Shown here piece after piece: positions 1-7,437 of a stretch of DNA of 27,526 bases. Under the pieces are notes generated by a model. The model ran no database searches and was not told the origin of the DNA. It saw only the letters and a program-made list of their open reading frames with translations. Both the position numbers and the translations under genes were made by a program. Origin of the DNA: a virus. The first letter of the stretch is position 1. Every line of letters begins with the position of its first letter. Location: positions 1-27,526 of the IMG/VR virus record IMGVR_UViG_3300048929_000309. One strand, 5' to 3'.

Positions 1-19
1 TGTCGTCTACTCTTTAAGT

Positions 20-124
20 TGTACGGCTTAACCGCCTGCATTAATGCCAACTTTTAGCGCACGGCTCTCTCCCAAGAGCCATTTCCCTAGACCGAATATA
101 GGAATCGTATTCGGTCTTTTTTTT
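20..124 (+). ncRNA. sdsR: SdsR (RyeB) small regulatory RNA
   Basis: The sequence from about base 28 onwards matches the SdsR/RyeB RNA as I know it: the GCCTGCATTAATGCC segment, the internal hairpin GGCTCTCTCCCAAGAGCC at 63-80, and a terminator with eight T. SdsR is a SigmaS-dependent, Hfq-binding sRNA of about 104 nt that represses several envelope and mismatch-repair mRNAs in enterobacteria. A -10 like TACTCT at 7-12 would start transcription near base 19-20, which gives the usual length. The first ~15 nt of the RNA differ from E. coli, so the 5' end is inferred. The prophage integrase ends 69 bases further right, so the insertion is at the 3' side of this gene. Confidence 0.88.
90..124 (+). 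terminator. SdsR rho-independent terminator
   Basis: GACCGAATA (90-98) pairs with TATTCGGTC (108-116) and is followed by eight T. On the opposite strand the stem is not followed by a T tract, so leftward transcripts coming from int are not obviously stopped here. The attachment core most likely lies in or just to the right of this hairpin. Confidence 0.9.
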
Positions 125-192
125 GAATATTTCTTAAATCAATAACTTATCGTTAAAACAATCACTTACATCACTTCCTGTTACCTTCAATG

Positions 193-1248
193 CTACTGAT
201 TTGGACTTTCTGCCGCCACTTTGTCGCCACCCATTTGAGCCAGCGGATTCAGGTGAATAGCGTCTTCCAGGTGATCCGGAGCGAAGTGCGCGTAGCGCAT
301 TGTGACGCGGATATCGGAGTGCCCGAGGATGCGTTGCAACACGATAATATTGCCACCGGCCATCATGAAATGACTGGCGAACGTATGCCGCAGAACGTGC
401 GTCATCTGTCCTTCTGGTAGCTCGATACCGGCCAGCCTGATCACCCGATAGAACTGTTTATAGCAGGGCGAGAAGGGCGCACCTTTGCGGGCGATCAGTT
501 CGTCATACAAAGGGCGGGAAAGGGGAACGGTACGGTTCTTTTTACCTTTGGTATTGATAAAGGTGAGTTTGTAGGGCGAAATCTGCGAGCTTTTGATTTT
601 GGCCGCCTCGTTCCAGCGTGCGCCGGTCGAAAGGCAGACTTTAACGATAAGCGTTAATTCGTCATTTCCATGTTGTTCACATGCCGCCATGAGCAGCAGA
701 ATTTGTTCCTGAGTCAGCCATGCCATTTCCCGTTCCGGCTGATCAAACTCGCGGATATTCTCGAGAGGGTTAGGCAGCGACCATTCCCCCAGTCGTTTCA
801 GTTCATTGAACACCGCCCGCAGAAAAGCATGCTCACAGTTCACCGTGCCGGTGGAAACTTTACGGGTCGCCAGACTGGTACTGTAGCCATTATCAATCTC
901 GCCACGCAGCCGCTGATCACGATAGTGCGCCCAGTCCTTCGGTGTGATCGTGCTGGCAATCGGATCGCCCATTCCCGCGCTGATAATCTTTAGTTTTCCC
1001 AACCGTCCCTTTTTATCATTCAGAGAACAGCCGTGCAGGCTGTACCAGAGATCGACCAATTCGCTCAGCTTCCGCCGGTCCTCCTTTTCTCCCTGCCAGG
1101 GTTTGTTCTTCGCCTGTTCCATGGTGTAAGTCTCAAAGGAAACGGCTTCACCCTTGGAATCAAACTGCCTGCGGCATCGCTTGCCCTCGCGTCCGTTCGG
1201 GTAGCATTCACATAACCATTTGCCGGTAGACAGTTTTCTTACACTCAT
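193..1248 (-). CDS. int: P2-type tyrosine integrase
   Basis: This 351-residue site-specific recombinase catalyses integration and excision of the prophage. The N-terminal 60 residues form the arm-binding domain typical of P2 Int (KLSTGKWLCECYPNGREGKR). The catalytic residues are visible: Arg211 in STGARWNEA, a Lys in TKGKKNRT near 234, His284 and Arg287 in HVLRHTF, His310 in LGHSD and the nucleophile Tyr319 in MRYAHFAP. P2 Int is 337 residues. The ORF can be extended upstream, but the ATG at 1248 has an excellent AAGGAGG six to seven bases before it, and translation from there aligns with P2 Int. The gene reads leftward to the chromosome/SdsR junction. Its promoter carries a LexA-like box (1279-1298). 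No repressor or cox gene lies next to it, unlike in P2. Confidence 0.95.
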   Translation of the reverse strand: MSVRKLSTGKWLCECYPNGREGKRCRRQFDSKGEAVSFETYTMEQAKNKPWQGEKEDRRKLSELVDLWYSLHGCSLNDKKGRLGKLKIISAGMGDPIASTITPKDWAHYRDQRLRGEIDNGYSTSLATRKVSTGTVNCEHAFLRAVFNELKRLGEWSLPNPLENIREFDQPEREMAWLTQEQILLLMAACEQHGNDELTLIVKVCLSTGARWNEAAKIKSSQISPYKLTFINTKGKKNRTVPLSRPLYDELIARKGAPFSPCYKQFYRVIRLAGIELPEGQMTHVLRHTFASHFMMAGGNIIVLQRILGHSDIRVTMRYAHFAPDHLEDAIHLNPLAQMGGDKVAAESPNQ

Positions 1249-1274
1249 CACATCCTCCTTTTTTGAGAATGTGA

Positions 1275-1302
1275 ATTTTACTGTGTATAAAACCAGTGTA
1301 AA
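1275..1302 (-). promoter_or_regulatory. int promoter with LexA-like operator
   Basis: On the minus strand TTTACA (1302-1297) and TAAAAT (1280-1275) are separated by 16 bases, each five of six to the sigma-70 consensus. TACTGTGTATAAAACCAGTG (1279-1298, plus strand) fills the space between them. It agrees with the LexA consensus at 15 of 20 positions and closely resembles the E. coli dinI box (half-sites CTGT and CCAG, 8-base spacing). Transcription would start near 1268, 20 bases before the int ATG. LexA binding here would block RNA polymerase and make int SOS-inducible. This is a prediction from sequence. Confidence 0.6.
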
Positions 1303-1493
1303 TGTTTGTTTTCGAGTATTGTATACATCTGGCACAAACTGCTTATAATTTATTTATGATTGGGAAAAAGTATTCTTCTGTGCGGCAGTGATTAATTTTT
1401 CCCGAACCCAATCTATATTGTTAGCCTGATAATAATTCCAACATGCTGTTTTTAGATAACGTCGATCTTATTTATTTTAACTTAAGGTTTGTT

Positions 1494-2381
1494 ATGAACA
1501 CAGAAATTGAAAAATTCAAAGCTCTCTTCGATACTTTTACACCTCAACAAATAGATGAAAACAATAGGAAGATGACTGAGGAAAATCAGCGACAGGCGAA
1601 ACTTTTTGTTGATCATTATGAAAATAATAGCTGCTACTTATGCGGTAAACCTTTTAAAACGATCAGTCGAGAAGAACCATGCTTACACTGGTTGTTAAGA
1701 CAATGTAAGTTTAAAGCTAAAGATTTTTCTCTGATATATAAAAAATATGGCTATCATAATATTGCAGCTTTTTTAAGATGGACAGCTAACCAAGAGAGAC
1801 TATTATCCAATATCAATGACTTGGATGCCGAGCGTTCTGAGAGAAAATTAATATCCTACACAATTAAATGGAAAAACATTGAATGGACATTTGATTGTGG
1901 TAAAAGTGACTTTACTGGCCATATAGGAACTAAAATAGAGTACCCTCATTATCATTTCCAAATGAGAATTGATGGAAAACAGTTTATTAACTTTAACGAC
2001 CATCATCTTCCTTTCAGCAATGAGGATTTATTAGTATTGAATTTAAAAGAGAGTAATCAGAATTTTCATGTCGATTTTGGTGCTATTGGTTCTGGAATGC
2101 AAGATGCTGTTTCCCTTGATCCAGAGATAGCGATTGAGCATATGAGTAGTTCTGATGAAGAAGATGCTACTTATCATCTATCAACTATTATTGATGCTTC
2201 AGAAAATCCAATTACTGGTGAGGAAATAAATGAGATTATGGAAGAAGCTAAACGCACGAATAGATCTTTTTCATATGTAGCACAAAAGAAGTTAGCAAAT
2301 AGAGCAGTTGTTAAAACGATAATATCACCAGCAGATTCCATTCCCGATATTGCAAGCAGAACGGAACATAAAACACGCTGA
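1494..2381 (+). CDS. Cys/His-rich cargo protein of unknown function
   Basis: A 295-residue soluble protein that I do not recognise. The ATG at 1494 is preferred over the one at 1443 because AAGG lies six bases before it. Residues 47-71 hold a probable zinc site: Cys47-X2-Cys50, then Cys63, His65 and Cys71. A central His-rich stretch contains His152, His154, His170 and His171 (YPHYHFQMR, FNDHHLPF), followed by an acidic region (220-224). No signal peptide or membrane segment is seen. The gene is clearly more AT-rich than the phage structural genes, stands between int and ogr where P2 has only attP, and has its own intergenic region with TATAAT at 1344-1349 but no convincing -35. This is a typical prophage cargo (moron) gene. 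Anti-phage or host-modifying activity is possible but unproven. Confidence 0.75.
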   Translation: MNTEIEKFKALFDTFTPQQIDENNRKMTEENQRQAKLFVDHYENNSCYLCGKPFKTISREEPCLHWLLRQCKFKAKDFSLIYKKYGYHNIAAFLRWTANQERLLSNINDLDAERSERKLISYTIKWKNIEWTFDCGKSDFTGHIGTKIEYPHYHFQMRIDGKQFINFNDHHLPFSNEDLLVLNLKESNQNFHVDFGAIGSGMQDAVSLDPEIAIEHMSSSDEEDATYHLSTIIDASENPITGEEINEIMEEAKRTNRSFSYVAQKKLANRAVVKTIISPADSIPDIASRTEHKTR

Positions 2382-2411
2382 ATTACAGGGTGCTCAATAT
2401 ATTATCAATAA

Positions 2412-2449
2412 TGCTAGATGAAAATAATTAACAATAAATTCATCTAGCA
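2412..2449. terminator. Inverted repeat between convergent genes
   Basis: TGCTAGATGAA (2412-2422) and TTCATCTAGCA (2439-2449) form a perfect 11-bp stem with a 16-base loop. It lies between the cargo gene (+), which ends at 2381, and ogr (-), which ends at 2459. It probably ends transcription from both sides. T-rich sequence follows only loosely on each side, so it is not a textbook intrinsic terminator. Confidence 0.55.
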
Positions 2450-2458
2450 GTTTCGATC

Positions 2459-2680
2459 TCAGTGCATTTGCAACGACTGCTGGCTATGTTTATCCGGATG
2501 TAGCTGAACAGCATGAACGGTGCCAGGTTCAACAATGATGTCCGCAATGGACTCATGCGTTTTGAACGTGCAACTGCAGTTAATGTTCTGGCACTGGTGA
2601 TAACGTTCTTTGGTATTGATGCTCAGATAACGGCTTGAACGGGCGTGTGCTGCGTGCTGGCATTTAGGGCAGTGCATCAT
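2459..2680 (-). CDS. ogr: Ogr/Delta zinc-finger late gene activator
   Basis: This 73-residue protein matches P2 Ogr (72 residues) over nearly its whole length. CPKC near the start and CQNINC about 22 residues later provide the four Cys ligands (C-X2-C...C-X4-C) of the zinc finger, and the signature HAAHARSSRY...TKERYHQCQN is present. Ogr binds about 55 bp upstream of late promoters and contacts the RNA polymerase alpha subunit to turn on head, tail and lysis genes. The ATG at 2680 follows GGTGA at a good distance and gives the family's usual N-terminus. An in-frame ATG at 2692 is possible. In P2, ogr directly follows D. Here an oppositely oriented GNAT gene separates them, so it probably needs its own promoter in the 2693-2767 region. 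Confidence 0.93.
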   Translation of the reverse strand: MMHCPKCQHAAHARSSRYLSINTKERYHQCQNINCSCTFKTHESIADIIVEPGTVHAVQLHPDKHSQQSLQMH

Positions 2681-2767
2681 AATAATCACCATGTAATCAT
2701 TTTCAATCAGATGCGGTTATTGTATATTATGATGAAAAACATACATGTGAAATTACAGTGATTTACA

Positions 2768-2796
2768 TTGCAACGTAATAATAACAATCCTATAAA
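2768..2796 (+). promoter_or_regulatory. Promoter of the GNAT gene
   Basis: TTGCAA (2768-2773) and TATAAA (2791-2796) are 17 bases apart, with a predicted start near 2803, 25 bases before the ATG at 2828. A private sigma-70 promoter fits a cargo gene expressed from the silent prophage. Confidence 0.55.
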
Positions 2797-2827
2797 TAAT
2801 AACTCTACTTATTGAATTGGATGTTTT

Positions 2828-3241
2828 ATGACTCTTCTGATTAAAAAATTACTTCCTTCAGAGTGGGAAAGCGCATTCCCGATCATTGCTCAGCTAAGAA
2901 ATATCACCAAAGACGAATTTTTAAAAAGCATAAGAGTGCAGACTCTGAATGGGTATGAGCTTGTTGCTGCTGTTCTCGAAGAAAGAATTATCGGTGTGAT
3001 GGGCATAAGGCCTGTACACACGCTGGCACGAGGTTCTCACCTGCATATTGATGATCTGGTCGTTGACGAGCATGAGCGCCATTCGGGAACGGGTAGGTTA
3101 CTTCTTGATTTCGCTGTCAGTGAGGCTAAAAGCAGGGAGATGAATTTTGTTTTTCTTGATGCAAGAAAAGAAGCAATTCCCTTCTATGAAAGGAATGATT
3201 TCATTTTCCACACTTCTCCTTCAATGAAAAAGATCCTTTAA
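2828..3241 (+). CDS. GNAT-family N-acetyltransferase
   Basis: A 137-residue protein with the GNAT fold pattern: a central strand (HIDDLVVDEH, 72-82) leading into the acetyl-CoA pyrophosphate loop RHSGTG (84-89), then helix LLLDFAVSEA, strand NFVFLDA and the C-terminal FYERNDF motif (119-125), which is usual in this family. It should transfer an acetyl group from acetyl-CoA to an amine; the substrate cannot be told. The gene is encoded against the direction of the late operon, between D and ogr, with its own promoter, and is absent from this place in P2, so it is cargo. No antitoxin-like small gene precedes it, which argues against a TacT/AtaT-type toxin. Confidence 0.85.
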   Translation: MTLLIKKLLPSEWESAFPIIAQLRNITKDEFLKSIRVQTLNGYELVAAVLEERIIGVMGIRPVHTLARGSHLHIDDLVVDEHERHSGTGRLLLDFAVSEAKSREMNFVFLDARKEAIPFYERNDFIFHTSPSMKKIL

Positions 3242-3254
3242 TTTTCCCTATCCG

Positions 3255-3300
3255 CAGGCATGTTCAATCCCTGGTCTTATAATGGAATTGAACATACCTG
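3255..3300. repeat. Inverted repeat between GNAT gene and D
   Basis: CAGGCATGTTCAAT (3255-3268) and ATTGAACATACCTG (3287-3300) can form a 14-bp stem with one mismatch and an 18-base loop. It lies between two convergent genes. No T tract follows on either strand, so it may work as a weak bidirectional terminator, an RNA end protector or a protein site. Confidence 0.5.
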
Positions 3301-3322
3301 ATTGCTCTAACTCTAATGTTGT

Positions 3323-4483
3323 CTAGGAACCATCATCCTCGGCCGACTCGTAATTTATATCCGACAGCAACACCTCAAGATTCAACATCGTCACAAATCC
3401 ACTGCCGCCCAGGCTGTGTGTCACCTTGCTGATTATCCAGGGCTGCGCGTCGATCACTGACTTAAAGCCGGACACCGCCACCGGCGTCTCAGGAAATAAA
3501 TCTGCCCGCCCGCGAGCCAGAGAAATCGAGAACTCTGCGACACCGCGCTGGAGTTTGTCCCACTTCGCCTGGGCTGCCCGCATGGCGGCCTTTTGCGTGG
3601 CGTAGATGGTGGTGAGGGCAAACACGTTTTCATCGCTGCCCGCCAGGTAATCTCCCTCTTTAGCTTCCGGCGTTTTCTGCACTTTCGCGCTGGTCTTCTT
3701 CGCCTTTGGATGTTGCAGGGCACGCAGGTACTGCACTTTCGGTTTCCGCTGCACCTTCACCTTTTTTGGCTTCGGGTCTTTGGTATGCAGCCAGCTTGCC
3801 GACACGCCGGTGTATGCCCCACGGTCAGCAATATTGAACGTGTGCCCGTCGCCGTCGCTGCGGACAATCGTCATCTGCGGAATGGGCTTCCCGCTGGCGG
3901 TCTTTGCCGCACCGGGTTTGATAAACAGCAGGCTGCCCGCCTTGATGGCGACAACCGCGCCGTTCAGCTCCGCCAGGCGCGTGATAAATTTCGCGTCCGT
4001 TTCCTGGGTCTGGTCGATGTGCGACACCGGCACGCCCCTGAAAGGTTCAGCAATCGCGGGTTTGAGGTTGTTGCGCGTCGCCACGGCAGACACCACCGCT
4101 TCCAGCGTCGTGTCGTGATAGGAGTTATCACGGCGGGAATTCAGGCTGCCGCGATAGTCCGCGCTGCGGGCGCGGATGGTCAGCGTGTCCGGCGTGCCGC
4201 GATGCTCCACCTCATCCACGGTAAAGTCGCCTTTGTTCGTCAGCGCCTGGCCTTTCCAGCCGAGCGCGATATTTATCACCGCGCCGCGTGGCGGCATCTC
4301 CAGCAGGCCGTCGCTGTCGCTCAGTTCGATGTCGAGCTGGTCAGCCTCAAAGCCACGGTTGTCCGTGAGCGTGAGCGAAATCAGCCGGTTGCTGACGTCC
4401 TGCGTGATGTCCTTACCGCCGACGGTCACCGTAAAATCCGGCGCAAACTGCGCACCGGCACCGATGGTCATATCCGTAATCAC
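3323..4483 (-). CDS. D: Tail protein D (baseplate hub)
   Basis: This 386-residue protein matches P2 gpD (387 residues) throughout, with conserved blocks LISLTLTDNRGFEADQLDIE, FTVDEVEHRG, RSADYRG, SHIDQTQETDAKF and QAKWDKLQRGVAEFS. GpD forms the hub of the baseplate, the equivalent of T4 gp27, below the tape measure and on top of the spike. The start is a GTG at 4483-4481, preceded by GGGAGG with six bases between, and overlaps the TGA of U. A Lys-rich linker (about 230-275) is present as in P2. It is the last structural gene of the F-E-T-U-D transcript. Confidence 0.95.
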   Translation of the reverse strand: MITDMTIGAGAQFAPDFTVTVGGKDITQDVSNRLISLTLTDNRGFEADQLDIELSDSDGLLEMPPRGAVINIALGWKGQALTNKGDFTVDEVEHRGTPDTLTIRARSADYRGSLNSRRDNSYHDTTLEAVVSAVATRNNLKPAIAEPFRGVPVSHIDQTQETDAKFITRLAELNGAVVAIKAGSLLFIKPGAAKTASGKPIPQMTIVRSDGDGHTFNIADRGAYTGVSASWLHTKDPKPKKVKVQRKPKVQYLRALQHPKAKKTSAKVQKTPEAKEGDYLAGSDENVFALTTIYATQKAAMRAAQAKWDKLQRGVAEFSISLARGRADLFPETPVAVSGFKSVIDAQPWIISKVTHSLGGSGFVTMLNLEVLLSDINYESAEDDGS

Positions 4484-4950
4484 AACAAGCCTCCCAGTTG
4501 GCCGGTTAAACCTCCGGCCTGGTTGAGCAGTCCGTCGGCCTGGGCTTTCATATCGCCGAACATGGCCGCCAGGGATTCATCCACGCGGGTCAGCGTCAGC
4601 GTAAACTCTATCTTTCGCGGCGCGCCGTTGGAGAAGAATTCCGTGTGGGTTTCGCTGACGCTGTTCACCACGAACATCCCGTAAATGGTGCCGCTGCCTT
4701 CGAGCAACGGCCACGCCTTACCCTCGTCGGCCATCAGGTTCAGTGCCATCAGTGACAGCCTTCCGCCGGTGATTTCCGGCATCAGCACGCCGGACAGGGT
4801 AATTTTCTCCTCATTCACGCCGAGGAACTGCGGCAGCGGACGCAGGCCGACGCGGTTGTTTACCGGCCATCGGTAATCGACATCACGTTGCAAACTTTGG
4901 TAAGGGACGGTCTGCAACTGAAACACAAACAGCCCAAGCGTTAACATCAT
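4480..4950 (-). CDS. U: Tail protein U
   Basis: A 156-residue protein matching P2 gpU (159 residues): PYQSLQRDVDYRWP near the N-terminus, RVG...FLGVNEEKITLSG, DEGKAWPLLEGSG and FTLTLTRVDESLAAMFGD. It is a minor tail structural component required for tail assembly. AAGGAG lies upstream of the ATG at 4950; a second ATG follows directly. The gene sits 12 bases after T and overlaps the D start, so T, U and D are translated as one unit. Confidence 0.94.
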   Translation of the reverse strand: MMLTLGLFVFQLQTVPYQSLQRDVDYRWPVNNRVGLRPLPQFLGVNEEKITLSGVLMPEITGGRLSLMALNLMADEGKAWPLLEGSGTIYGMFVVNSVSETHTEFFSNGAPRKIEFTLTLTRVDESLAAMFGDMKAQADGLLNQAGGLTGQLGGLL

Positions 4951-4962
4951 GCGGACATCTCC

Positions 4963-7437
4963 TTAATCGTTATCCATGCGGGAACGTTGCTGGGCGGCGC
5001 GGGCGCGGTCACGGGCTTCCAGCTCGGCGCGGATCTGGCGGCTGGTGTCCTGGACGCCTAAACCGGCACCGGCGGCAATGGTGTAATTGTGCGTGCTGCG
5101 GTCGATATAGCTGCGCCCGCCGCCGACCGACACCGGCGTGTAACCGCCGCCCAGCAAGCCACCCGGCGGCGGGACAATGGGGGCAGGATTATCCAGCGGA
5201 TGTGCTTGCGGATCCCCGTCGCCGGATTGCTTCGAACGCCGGTCAGCCTTATCCGCCGTTTTATCAATGTCAGCCGATTCATCCTTGATGATGCCGAGCT
5301 TCTCCAGCAGCCAGACCACACTGCTACGCAGCTTATTAGCCACCTGCAACGGTGCGGTCAGTGCGTTAGCGACCAAATGACCAAAGGACACCCCCGCATC
5401 TTTACAACTGTTCAGCGTTTCCTGCGTGGATTTCACCGGTTGGATCAGGTCTTTGAACCACTGCCACAAGACTTTGAGCCTGTCCCCAAGCCAGTCAAAC
5501 ACCGGCTTAAGCGGCGCAAACATCTCTTTTACCGGTTCGAATGCCACCCCCAGCCCTTCAATGACGCCCGCAAAGAAGGCGCTGATCGGCTCCCAGTGTT
5601 TACGGATAAGCAGCGCACCGGCGACAATGGCGACACCGACGGCAATAATCGGCCATGTCAGCCCACCGATCACCGTCGCAATCGCGCCGCCCACCGTGCC
5701 GAGAATGGTCCAGAGCATCCCCGCAGCGGCGACAATCAGATTAATCCCGCTGATAACCGGACCGGCCACCAGGCCAAACACGCCCAGCGCACCGATAATC
5801 AGCAGCGCACCGCCCGCAATTTTACCGAGCGTGGCCGCCAGGGCTTTATTGTTCACCACCCACTTATCCAGTTTGAGCACGTAGCCGGTGGCGGTTTGCA
5901 CCAGTTTGCGCAGTGACGAATCCTGTTGATCAAACAGGTCAGTCCCGACCGCCTCATAGGCGGATTGAAATTCCTTAAAGTCGCCGCCGAGGTTGTCCTG
6001 CATGATCGCCACCAGCGCCTCGGTTTTGCCGTCCGAGGTTTTGAACGCCTGGGTAAGCGTGTCGAGCTTGCCCGACGTTGCGCCGTCCATCAGCACCATC
6101 GCCGACGAGCTGGCCTCTTCACCAAAGATGGCTTTCATGTACTGCGCACGCTGCGCATCGCCGAGCTTGTTTTTCGCAAAGCTCTTTTGCATTTCTTTCA
6201 GGATGACAAACAGCGGGCGCATGTTGCCTTTGCTGTCCGCCGTTTTCACCTTCAGCTCACCGAGCGCGGCAGCGGCGGTGCCCGTCGGTGCCTGCAGGCG
6301 GGTAATGACCGCACGCGCACCGGTGCCCGCCATCGAGCCGGTGATTTTGGCATCCGCCAGGGCGGCGGCCATGGCCGCCGTTTCTTCGACGCTGATACCG
6401 GCCTGCTTTGCCACCGGTGCGGCATAGGTCATGGTGTCAGACAGCCCCTCAAAGGTGGCGGCAGACTTATTCATGGCCGATGAAAGTACGTCACCGATGT
6501 GTGACACAGTGTCATTGGTCATGCCAAACGCGGACTTCACGCCCATCAGCAGCGTGGCGTTCTCCTCCATGGTGCGCTTGTTCGCCAGGGACAAATTCAG
6601 GATGGTCGGCGTCGCCGCCAGAATGCCGTCCTTGTCCGCGCCGGATTTCGCCACGATGATTTGCGCGGCGGCCGCATCATCGGCAGAGGCGGCGGTGTTG
6701 TCGCCGAGCTGCCGGGCCTGGGTGCGCAGCGCGGTCATATCGGCGGAATCTTTTTCCAGCCCTAACGTCGCCTGCAATTCAGAGTTTTTCTGCGCAAAGT
6801 TAAATCCGGGCATCAGCAGCCCGACACCCGCCGCCGTGCCCGCTGTCGCAATGCCGACACCGGCCGCCCCTGCGCCGGTCACGCTACCGGCGAACTGTTT
6901 GCCCGCCTGATACCGGCCTTTCACGGCGTTGAGCTTGGCCTGCTGCGCGCTCACCCGTGCCAGAGATTCGCGCTGCCGGTTGAGCTGCGCGGTGGTTTCG
7001 CTGATGGAGGCTTTCAGGCGGCGCTCAGAGTCAGACAGCGTGCGCGTGCTGATGCCCGCCTGGGTAAGTTCGGTGCGCTGCCGCTGCACCGACTGCCGCA
7101 GCCCGTTGAACTGGGTCTGCAACTGCGCGGCGGTGCGCTTCGCGGACTCCATGGCCTGCGCCTGGGCGCGGGTCGGGCTGGCGGTGTTTTTAAACTGAAT
7201 CGCCAGCGCCGCCGCTTCCGCTTTGGCGTCTTTCAGTTTCTGGCCGGTGACGGCGAGCTGCGCGCTGGATTTACGGAAGCCGTCAATCTTTCCGGCCTGG
7301 GCGTTCAGGTCTTTGAGGCTGTTTTGTGAGTTGCGAATATCCCCAGACAGCGCCCTGCTGGCATTCTGCACAGCCTTAAACGGGCGGGTCGCCTGGTCAA
7401 CCGCCTTTAACAACACCTCTAACTTTAAGTTACTCAC
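4963..7437 (-). CDS. T: Tail tape measure protein T
   Basis: At 824 residues this is the largest gene in the window, close to P2 gpT (815). It sets tail length and is threaded through the tail tube. The N-terminal 170 residues are rich in Ala, Gln, Lys and Arg with heptad-like spacing and should be coiled coil. A TP901-type tape-measure domain follows (about 230-450: SADMTALRTQARQLGDNTAA and later). Several hydrophobic Gly/Ala/Val/Ile segments at about 529-609 look membrane-inserting, as expected for a protein that helps DNA cross the inner membrane. The start is GTG at 7437 and overlaps the end of E' by eight bases. Long ORFs on the opposite strand here are shadows. Confidence 0.95.
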   Translation of the reverse strand: MSNLKLEVLLKAVDQATRPFKAVQNASRALSGDIRNSQNSLKDLNAQAGKIDGFRKSSAQLAVTGQKLKDAKAEAAALAIQFKNTASPTRAQAQAMESAKRTAAQLQTQFNGLRQSVQRQRTELTQAGISTRTLSDSERRLKASISETTAQLNRQRESLARVSAQQAKLNAVKGRYQAGKQFAGSVTGAGAAGVGIATAGTAAGVGLLMPGFNFAQKNSELQATLGLEKDSADMTALRTQARQLGDNTAASADDAAAAQIIVAKSGADKDGILAATPTILNLSLANKRTMEENATLLMGVKSAFGMTNDTVSHIGDVLSSAMNKSAATFEGLSDTMTYAAPVAKQAGISVEETAAMAAALADAKITGSMAGTGARAVITRLQAPTGTAAAALGELKVKTADSKGNMRPLFVILKEMQKSFAKNKLGDAQRAQYMKAIFGEEASSSAMVLMDGATSGKLDTLTQAFKTSDGKTEALVAIMQDNLGGDFKEFQSAYEAVGTDLFDQQDSSLRKLVQTATGYVLKLDKWVVNNKALAATLGKIAGGALLIIGALGVFGLVAGPVISGINLIVAAAGMLWTILGTVGGAIATVIGGLTWPIIAVGVAIVAGALLIRKHWEPISAFFAGVIEGLGVAFEPVKEMFAPLKPVFDWLGDRLKVLWQWFKDLIQPVKSTQETLNSCKDAGVSFGHLVANALTAPLQVANKLRSSVVWLLEKLGIIKDESADIDKTADKADRRSKQSGDGDPQAHPLDNPAPIVPPPGGLLGGGYTPVSVGGGRSYIDRSTHNYTIAAGAGLGVQDTSRQIRAELEARDRARAAQQRSRMDND

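Noticed and set aside
2828-3241. GNAT gene as toxin of a toxin-antitoxin pair
   Set aside because: There is no small antitoxin gene before or after it; both neighbours are ogr and D.
3593-4684. 363-codon plus-strand ORF opposite D and U
   Set aside because: It runs across two genes with clear P2 homology on the other strand and has the Arg/His-rich composition of a shadow frame.
5089-5916. 275-codon plus-strand ORF opposite T
   Set aside because: Antisense shadow of the tape measure gene; no homology and no start signals.
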